Shown in pieces: positions 59,135-64,000 of a stretch of 64,000 nucleotides of DNA. Source of the stretch: Candidatus Gastranaerophilales bacterium (GTDB taxonomy: Bacteria; Cyanobacteriota; Vampirovibrionia; Gastranaerophilales; Gastranaerophilaceae). The notes under the pieces were generated by a model. That model worked only from the letters and a program-made list of their open reading frames with translations. It was not told the origin of the DNA and did not search any database. The stretch lies in contig JAFQHZ010000013.1 in NCBI GenBank assembly GCA_017415185.1, positions 26,118-90,117 of the forward strand, written 5' to 3'. How positions within the stretch are numbered: the first letter of the stretch is position 1; each line of letters opens with the position of its first letter. Made by a program: the position numbers and the translations under genes.

Positions 59135-61324
59135 ATGAATTTAGAAAAAATGTTAATGGATAGTGTTGAAAAAAACACTCCAGATTATATAAAACAAGAC
59201 AAAATTTTTAATTACAACGACAAAAATGCTTTCACATTCAAATTAACTCGTGAAATTGTAGAAAAATTAGATCTTAAAACTTGGTTTGAAGGCTACAAAA
59301 AAGAAGCCCTAGTTTCAACGGCAGGCATTCGTGGACCACAAAACATTATTTATCCGCATGACACCCGTTTTCCAATTAATACAATCGGAATAACTTTGGC
59401 AACTTTAGCTAAAGCATTGGTTTTAAAAGAAAAATATCCAAACCAAAGCCTAGTTAAGCTTGTTGGTTGCGAAGTAAGATATAATTCAAAAACATATCTT
59501 GATATAATTGCAAGAATTCAAGGCGCATTAGGTATTAGAACCTTAACCCCTGTCAATCGCCAAACAATTCCAATTTGGCTTGCTTCTTTTTTAGCATTCA
59601 AATTAGATTTAGTTGGAGCGGAATACATTACCTCTTCTCATGGAATTTCTGTTAAAAACGCAACAAAAGACCTAAACAACCAAGGATCTCAATTCCTTCC
59701 AAATGAAAGCATAGAGTTTGTTAATAAAATCGAGCAAATTCTTCAAACTGTTGAAAAAGAAGGATATTATGAAATTGATTTTTGCGCATCAAATGATTCT
59801 TTAATTGATGAAGTTGCAATGGAAAAATTAAACAACGGAATTGATTTATATTGCGAATATCTGCGTGCAGGAGTTGCAAACAACAAAAACCTAAACGCTA
59901 TTAAAAATTTTGATAAGAAAATTGTAATCGATTCTGTTGGCGGATGTGCTTACAATTCATTATCAAAAATTTTATCTCAACTTGAAATTGATAAAACATT
60001 TACTTGGTTAAATAAAGAAGAAGACCCATTTTTCCATGAAATTGGAAAAGACAACAAAAATGGAACTTTTTACGATTGGTCATTAGATGTTACAGTTTTA
60101 GCCAAAGATAAAGACGGAAAAGAATATTTCCCAGTTGTTAAATCACTTAATTATGGCGAAAAATTAAAAGATTATCCAATTAACACCGTTGTTTTAATTA
60201 CAGACCCAGACCATGACAGATTAAATATTGTTCAAATAATTTCATCAGACAAAAAAGAATCTGTAATTAAAGCAGGCGTTGATTTTGTAGAGCTTGACGA
60301 GGAGCGAATTCTTTGCGTATTTAGCGCAAATCAATCATTCTTGATGATTATGGATTATTGGAATTCTTCATTAGACAAAAATTCAAACAGCGAATATTTC
60401 ATGATTAAAACAACAGCAAGCTCAAAAGCTTGGGATGAGTGGGCAAAATCAAAAGGAATTAAAATAATTAACACTCCTGTTGGATTTAAAGAAATTGCTG
60501 GAGCAGTTAAAAAAATCGAAGCCCAATTTGAAAAAAATACAGAAAATATAACAATTTATGATGTATTTGGAAAAAAAGTTGAGTTAGGTTCTAACCCTAG
60601 AATGATTTTTGGTGGCGAAGAATCAGGAGGAATGATTATTGGCGCAATCGAACCAATTAAATCTTTAGGTGGTCGAATTGCACTTGCTATGAGAGAAAAA
60701 TCAGCAACCGAAGCAATTATCGTTGCAAGTGCGTTGATTTCCTCTATTGATTCAACATTAGTTGAACATCTTCAAAAAATTTACGATGAAAACAATATTA
60801 TTTCTCGTTACGATGTTAGGGTTGATATTGCTTATTATAACGAATCAGAACCTGATATCAATAAATTAAAACAAGCAAAAGTTTTAGGCGAAAACCAAAG
60901 AACAAAAAATGACATTTTCTATTTAGCTTTGGCTATGGCAAAACTTGAAGGAAAAGTAACTATCGAAAATATTAAAGAAATTTTATCTTCAACATTCCCA
61001 TCTTTAAATTTTTCTAATTTATTAGACGTTATTTTTGTCGGAGATGGAACATATTTAGATTTCAAAGACAAATTTGTTGAAATTCGTCCTTCTGGAACAG
61101 ATGCCAAAACAAAAGCCTATGCTGGCGGAAACGACAAGCAACTTTTAATCAATTTTGCTGACACTTTAGGCAATTACGAAGGTGTTTTAAATGAAACATA
61201 TAAAAAATATATAGACGAGAAATATGTTGACGATTGCAAAGAAAACTCGTTTGAAGTCTATGAAAAATATTCAACAAAAGACGAAGACAATCGCCAATTT
61301 GTCATCCCAAATTATAGCTTTTAA
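59135..61324 (+). CDS. Phosphoglucomutase/phosphomannomutase-family protein
   Basis: Hexose phosphomutase-like protein of 729 residues, about 150 longer than common family members. Phosphoserine loop reads TSSHGISVKN (family TASHNP, serine kept, His-Asn-Pro altered), metal loop DPDHDRL, sugar loop GGEESGG and phosphate loop RPSGTDAKTKAY. Residues 330-470 contain an insertion. It interconverts hexose-1- and -6-phosphates if active, supplying cell-envelope sugars. lysS follows after 16 bases on the same transcript. Confidence 0.85.
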   Translation: MNLEKMLMDSVEKNTPDYIKQDKIFNYNDKNAFTFKLTREIVEKLDLKTWFEGYKKEALVSTAGIRGPQNIIYPHDTRFPINTIGITLATLAKALVLKEKYPNQSLVKLVGCEVRYNSKTYLDIIARIQGALGIRTLTPVNRQTIPIWLASFLAFKLDLVGAEYITSSHGISVKNATKDLNNQGSQFLPNESIEFVNKIEQILQTVEKEGYYEIDFCASNDSLIDEVAMEKLNNGIDLYCEYLRAGVANNKNLNAIKNFDKKIVIDSVGGCAYNSLSKILSQLEIDKTFTWLNKEEDPFFHEIGKDNKNGTFYDWSLDVTVLAKDKDGKEYFPVVKSLNYGEKLKDYPINTVVLITDPDHDRLNIVQIISSDKKESVIKAGVDFVELDEERILCVFSANQSFLMIMDYWNSSLDKNSNSEYFMIKTTASSKAWDEWAKSKGIKIINTPVGFKEIAGAVKKIEAQFEKNTENITIYDVFGKKVELGSNPRMIFGGEESGGMIIGAIEPIKSLGGRIALAMREKSATEAIIVASALISSIDSTLVEHLQKIYDENNIISRYDVRVDIAYYNESEPDINKLKQAKVLGENQRTKNDIFYLALAMAKLEGKVTIENIKEILSSTFPSLNFSNLLDVIFVGDGTYLDFKDKFVEIRPSGTDAKTKAYAGGNDKQLLINFADTLGNYEGVLNETYKKYIDEKYVDDCKENSFEVYEKYSTKDEDNRQFVIPNYSF

Positions 61325-61340
61325 TCAAGGAGAAAAATAA

Positions 61341-62855
61341 ATGGAAGTAAACAACCAAGAAAACACTCAAAACACAAACCAAAGTTCTTCTCAAGGCGTT
61401 CGAGAAGGAAGAATTCAAAAATTAACAGACCTTGTTGATATAGGAATCAATCCATATCCATACACATTCGATAAAACAGCAAATGCGCAAACTCTTCAAG
61501 AAAAATATAAAGACTTAGAAGCTGGCGTTGAAACCGAAGATGTTTATTCTGTTGCAGGACGTGTTATGGCAATTAGAAACACCGGAATGTTTATCGATTT
61601 AATGGATTCAACAGGAAAAATCCAAATTTTCTCTCATAAACAAAATTTATCAGAAGACAAATTAAAAGTTTTAAAATTAATTGACATGGGCGATATTGTA
61701 GGTTTTAGAGGCACAATTAGAAGAACTCCAAGAGGAGAACTTTCAATTAAGGCAACTGAATTAAAACTTTTATCAAAATCATTACTTCCATTGCCTGAAA
61801 AATTCCATGGCTTGTCAGATGTTGAAATTCGCTATCGTCAAAGATATCTTGATATGATTGTTAATCAAGATGTTAGAGACACTTTCAAAAAAAGAAGCCT
61901 AATCATCCAAAAAATTAGAGAATTTTTAACAAAAGATGGTTTTTGCGAAGTTGAAACACCAATCCTTCAAGGCGCAGCTTCTGGCGCTAACGCAAGACCA
62001 TTTTACACACACCACAACGCTCTTGAAATGGATTTAAAATTAAGAATTGCTCCAGAATTATATTTAAAAAGATTAATTGTTGGCGGCGTTTCAGAACGAG
62101 TATTTGAAATTGGCAAAAACTTCAGAAACGAAGGAATAGACACTCGTCATAACCCAGAATTCACCATGATTGAATTATATCAAGCTTATGCAGATTATAA
62201 CGATATGATGACTTTAACTGAAAACATGGTAGCTTATGTTGCTCAAGAAGTTTTAGGAACAACAAAAATTCAATACGGCGAACACGAAATCGACCTTACT
62301 CCTCCTTGGGATAGAAAAACAATGCTAGGCTCAATCAAAGACGCAACAGGAGTTGATTTCATGCAAGTATATGAAGCAAAAGAAGCAATTGAACTTGCAA
62401 AAAGCATTGGTGTTCATGTTGAAGATAACATGAACTGGGGTCAAGTTGTGGAAACAGTTTTCGAAGAAAAGATTGAACCAAGCTTAATTCAACCTTGCCA
62501 TATTATTGATTATCCTCGTGAAGTTTCGCCTTTAGCAAAAGTTCATCGAGACAATGATAGATTAACAGAACGATTCGAAACAAGAGTAAATGGCTGGGAA
62601 ATTGCAAACGCATTTTCGGAATTAACAGACCCAATCGACCAACGTCAACGCTTCGAAGCTCAAGCATTAGCAAAAGCAAACGGGGATGAAGAAGCAATGG
62701 AAATCGATGAAGATTTCATTTGTGCGCTTGAATACGGTATGCCTCCAACAGGCGGAATGGGCATGGGCATTGATAGATTAGTTATGCTTTTAACTAATTC
62801 GCCCTCAATTCGTGACGTAATCGCATTCCCAACAATGCGCCAAATTAGCAAATAA
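61341..62855 (+). CDS. lysS: Lysyl-tRNA synthetase (class II)
   Basis: Class II synthetase of 504 residues charging tRNA-Lys. An Asn/Gln-rich leader of about 20 residues precedes the OB-fold anticodon domain (VAGRVMAIRNTGMFIDL); motif 1 GFCEVETPIL, motif 2 FRNEGIDTRHNPEFTMIE and motif 3 GMGMGIDRLVMLL are intact. AAGGAG precedes the ATG. Downstream of the phosphomutase and followed at 20 bases by the glycosyltransferase, so a three-gene transcript is likely. Confidence 0.97.
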   Translation: MEVNNQENTQNTNQSSSQGVREGRIQKLTDLVDIGINPYPYTFDKTANAQTLQEKYKDLEAGVETEDVYSVAGRVMAIRNTGMFIDLMDSTGKIQIFSHKQNLSEDKLKVLKLIDMGDIVGFRGTIRRTPRGELSIKATELKLLSKSLLPLPEKFHGLSDVEIRYRQRYLDMIVNQDVRDTFKKRSLIIQKIREFLTKDGFCEVETPILQGAASGANARPFYTHHNALEMDLKLRIAPELYLKRLIVGGVSERVFEIGKNFRNEGIDTRHNPEFTMIELYQAYADYNDMMTLTENMVAYVAQEVLGTTKIQYGEHEIDLTPPWDRKTMLGSIKDATGVDFMQVYEAKEAIELAKSIGVHVEDNMNWGQVVETVFEEKIEPSLIQPCHIIDYPREVSPLAKVHRDNDRLTERFETRVNGWEIANAFSELTDPIDQRQRFEAQALAKANGDEEAMEIDEDFICALEYGMPPTGGMGMGIDRLVMLLTNSPSIRDVIAFPTMRQISK

Positions 62856-62875
62856 TTTTATAAGGAGTTTATCTT

Positions 62876-63616
62876 ATGGAAAACAAAATGAAAAGAAATG
62901 TAATTTGTATCAAATGGGGTACTAAATTTGGCGCAGATTATGTCAATCGCCTATACAAAATGGTCGAAAAGAATTTAACACTGCCACATAGATTTGTTTG
63001 TTTCACAGATAAACCAGAAGGAATTTTAGAAGGCGTTGAGATTCGTCCATTGCCCGAATTAAACGACGAAGGAATTCCAGATAAAGCTTGGAAAAAACTA
63101 GGTCTTTTTACAGATAAACTTGCTGATTTGGAAGGCGAAGCCTTGTTTTTAGACTTAGATATTATAATCAGAGACAATATTGATTGCTTTTTTAGAAAAG
63201 AAGGTGAATTTTATATTATCAAAGATTGGGATTTTCCAAACGATATTATAGGAAATTCTTCGGTGTTTAAATTTAATGTTAAGCAGCATGCCGATATTAT
63301 CGAAAATTTCTATAAAGAAGGGCTTGATATCAGAAAACGCTACAAAAACGAACAAGCTTTTCTTTCTCATCAAATGAACGACAAAGGAATTTTGAAATAT
63401 TGGGACAAAGGCTGGTGCGTAAGCTTCAAAAGAAATTGCTTGCAACCATTCCCGCTAAACTTTTTCTTAGAACCAAAAGACCCAATTGATGCTAAAATTT
63501 TAATCTTCCATGGTCGCCCAACCCCTGAACAAGCTTACAAAGGCTTTATGGGTAAAGGCGGATTGAGATATGTTAAACCAACTCGCTGGTTGGACAAATA
63601 TTGGGAAAGAAAATAA
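62876..63616 (+). CDS. Probable GT-A glycosyltransferase
   Basis: Protein of 246 residues. IKWGTKFGADYVNRLYKMV starts the fold, FVCFTDKPEG and a DxD-like LFLDLDIIIRDN carry the nucleotide-sugar/metal site, and IIGNSSVFKF with FHGRPTPEQAY complete the pattern seen in small GT-A transferases. Cytosolic, no membrane helix. AAGGAG precedes the ATG. Sugar unknown. Terminated at 63622. Confidence 0.72.
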   Translation: MENKMKRNVICIKWGTKFGADYVNRLYKMVEKNLTLPHRFVCFTDKPEGILEGVEIRPLPELNDEGIPDKAWKKLGLFTDKLADLEGEALFLDLDIIIRDNIDCFFRKEGEFYIIKDWDFPNDIIGNSSVFKFNVKQHADIIENFYKEGLDIRKRYKNEQAFLSHQMNDKGILKYWDKGWCVSFKRNCLQPFPLNFFLEPKDPIDAKILIFHGRPTPEQAYKGFMGKGGLRYVKPTRWLDKYWERK

Positions 63617-63621
63617 TTAAT

Positions 63622-63649
63622 AAAAAAGAGTCCAAAAGGACTCTTTTTT
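63622..63649 (+). terminator. Intrinsic terminator of lysS transcript
   Basis: Twelve-bp stem AAAAAAGAGTCC / GGACTCTTTTTT with AAAA loop. Confidence 0.92.
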
Positions 63650-63700
63650 ATTCTTGACTATCATTTTTTCTTGATGTATTATTAAATAGCTGAAACAATT

Positions 63701-63784
63701 GGGCCTGTGGCGAAATTGGTAGACGCACTAGATTTAGGATCTAGCGCCTTCGGTGTGAGAGTTCGAGTCTCTCCGGGCCCACCA
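63701..63784 (+). tRNA. tRNA-Leu (anticodon UAG), CCA encoded
   Basis: 84-nt type II tRNA: acceptor GGGCCTG / CGGGCCC, anticodon stem CTAGA / TCTAG with loop TTTAGGA (anticodon TAG at 34-36), long variable arm CGCCTTCGGTG, T arm GAGAGTTCGAGTCTCTC region, discriminator A and encoded CCA. Reads CUA codons and others of the box by wobble. Confidence 0.96.
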
Positions 63785-63859
63785 TTTAAGAGCTTCTTTT
63801 GAAGCTCTTTTTTATTGCCCGTCGAGACCACGTCTCAGCCTAACGGCACTACTTTATTT
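63772..63859 (+). repeat. 88-bp direct repeat, copy 1 (tRNA 3' end plus terminator)
   Basis: Begins in the last 13 bases of tRNA-Leu and runs through the terminator and a further 46 bases to ACTTTATTT. Identical to 63895-63982 by direct reading, offset 123 bp, with a 35-bp spacer. Confidence 0.92.
63788..63813 (+). terminator. Intrinsic terminator after tRNA-Leu
   Basis: Nine-bp stem AAGAGCTTC / GAAGCTCTT with TTTT loop and T tail; an identical copy is at 63911-63936 inside the repeat. Confidence 0.9.
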
Positions 63860-63894
63860 CTAAGGCTCGCAAACTCGCCTAAGAACTAAAGCAT

Positions 63895-63982
63895 TCCGGG
63901 CCCACCATTTAAGAGCTTCTTTTGAAGCTCTTTTTTATTGCCCGTCGAGACCACGTCTCAGCCTAACGGCACTACTTTATTT
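63895..63982 (+). repeat. 88-bp direct repeat, copy 2
   Basis: Second copy of the tRNA-Leu 3' end with CCA and its terminator. The tRNA body is missing, so it is not a second tRNA gene. No gene is seen from 63785 to 64000. Confidence 0.92.
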
Positions 63983-64000
63983 ATTAACATTTTTTAAAAA

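Noticed and set aside
63895..63982. Second tRNA-Leu gene or an attachment site with an integrated element.
   Set aside because: Only the 3' 13 bases of the tRNA plus terminator are present; there is no D or anticodon arm, and no integrase in the window. Kept as a repeat only.
1..64000. CRISPR array, prophage, transposase, rRNA operon, tmRNA or RNase P RNA.
   Set aside because: No regularly spaced repeats, no integrase/transposase motifs and no recognisable conserved RNA cores were seen while reading the intervals.

Overview
The window is AT-rich chromosomal DNA, densely packed on both strands and mostly housekeeping. The best single lineage marker is a full-length OmpR-type response regulator at 8985-9731 whose receiver closely matches RpaB (Ycf27), the essential regulator of Cyanobacteria. 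There are no photosynthesis genes. Instead there is a 2-oxoacid:ferredoxin oxidoreductase, three orphan pilin-like proteins and several lineage-type proteins of unknown function. This fits a non-photosynthetic cyanobacterial relative, most likely a gut Vampirovibrionia/Gastranaerophilales (Melainabacteria) genome. The taxonomy is inferred from recognised families, not computed.

Layout. 1-7.3 kb: 3' part of class II fructose-bisphosphate aldolase, small unknown genes, a histidine kinase/receiver/PHP-phosphatase operon, a LOG-family hydrolase and a radical SAM protein. 7.4-15.3 kb: a coiled-coil protein, pilin-like protein 1, RpaB, an M14 amidase-like protein, the rny-ymdB-PHP operon (reverse strand), and the first member of a set of large unknown proteins with a shared N-terminal style. 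15.5-24.6 kb: a 28-codon small ORF, an M16 peptidase, DUF721/DciA, metK with a compact pseudoknot-like leader, aspS with a glycosyltransferase, and a divergent sigma-like factor. 24.6-34.8 kb: a GAF-GGDEF-HD-GYP protein, DUF167, rsh (ppGpp)-ribF, two large unknown proteins, dedA behind a hairpin covering its ribosome binding site, and a protein with helical repeats and a kinase-like C-terminus. 34.8-39.7 kb: one operon of four 2-oxoacid:ferredoxin oxidoreductase subunits followed by fabH and fabF. 39.7-50.4 kb: pilin-like proteins 2 and 3, YggT, a small ORF with mtnP, an operon of a pyrophosphatase-like membrane protein that has lost its catalytic aspartates with YjbQ, Xaa-Pro peptidase and a SpoU methyltransferase, an orphan solute-binding lipoprotein, YitT, a secreted hydrolase and a candidate small RNA. 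50.6-56.5 kb: a 57-codon small ORF, then on the reverse strand kinase, LuxR-type regulator, secreted protein, membrane fusion protein and an RND-like protein without its transmembrane bundle. 56.7-64 kb: a 794-residue unknown protein, a hexose phosphomutase, lysS, a glycosyltransferase and tRNA-Leu(UAG), whose 3' end and terminator are repeated 123 bp downstream.

Most noteworthy: (i) the metK leader, a candidate SAM-sensing RNA in which the Shine-Dalgarno is the last strand of an H-type pseudoknot; (ii) an RND 'porter-only' protein with its own membrane fusion partner; (iii) a non-catalytic-looking H+-pyrophosphatase homologue in an operon; (iv) a putative effector-like kinase fold with helical repeats; (v) an N-terminal sequence style and an F-K/T-S/G/A motif shared by unrelated proteins, possibly a sorting signal; (vi) a small RNA candidate built like cyanobacterial Yfr1; (vii) three scattered pilin-like genes sharing promoter sequence and C-terminal signature. 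No CRISPR array, prophage or transposase was found.
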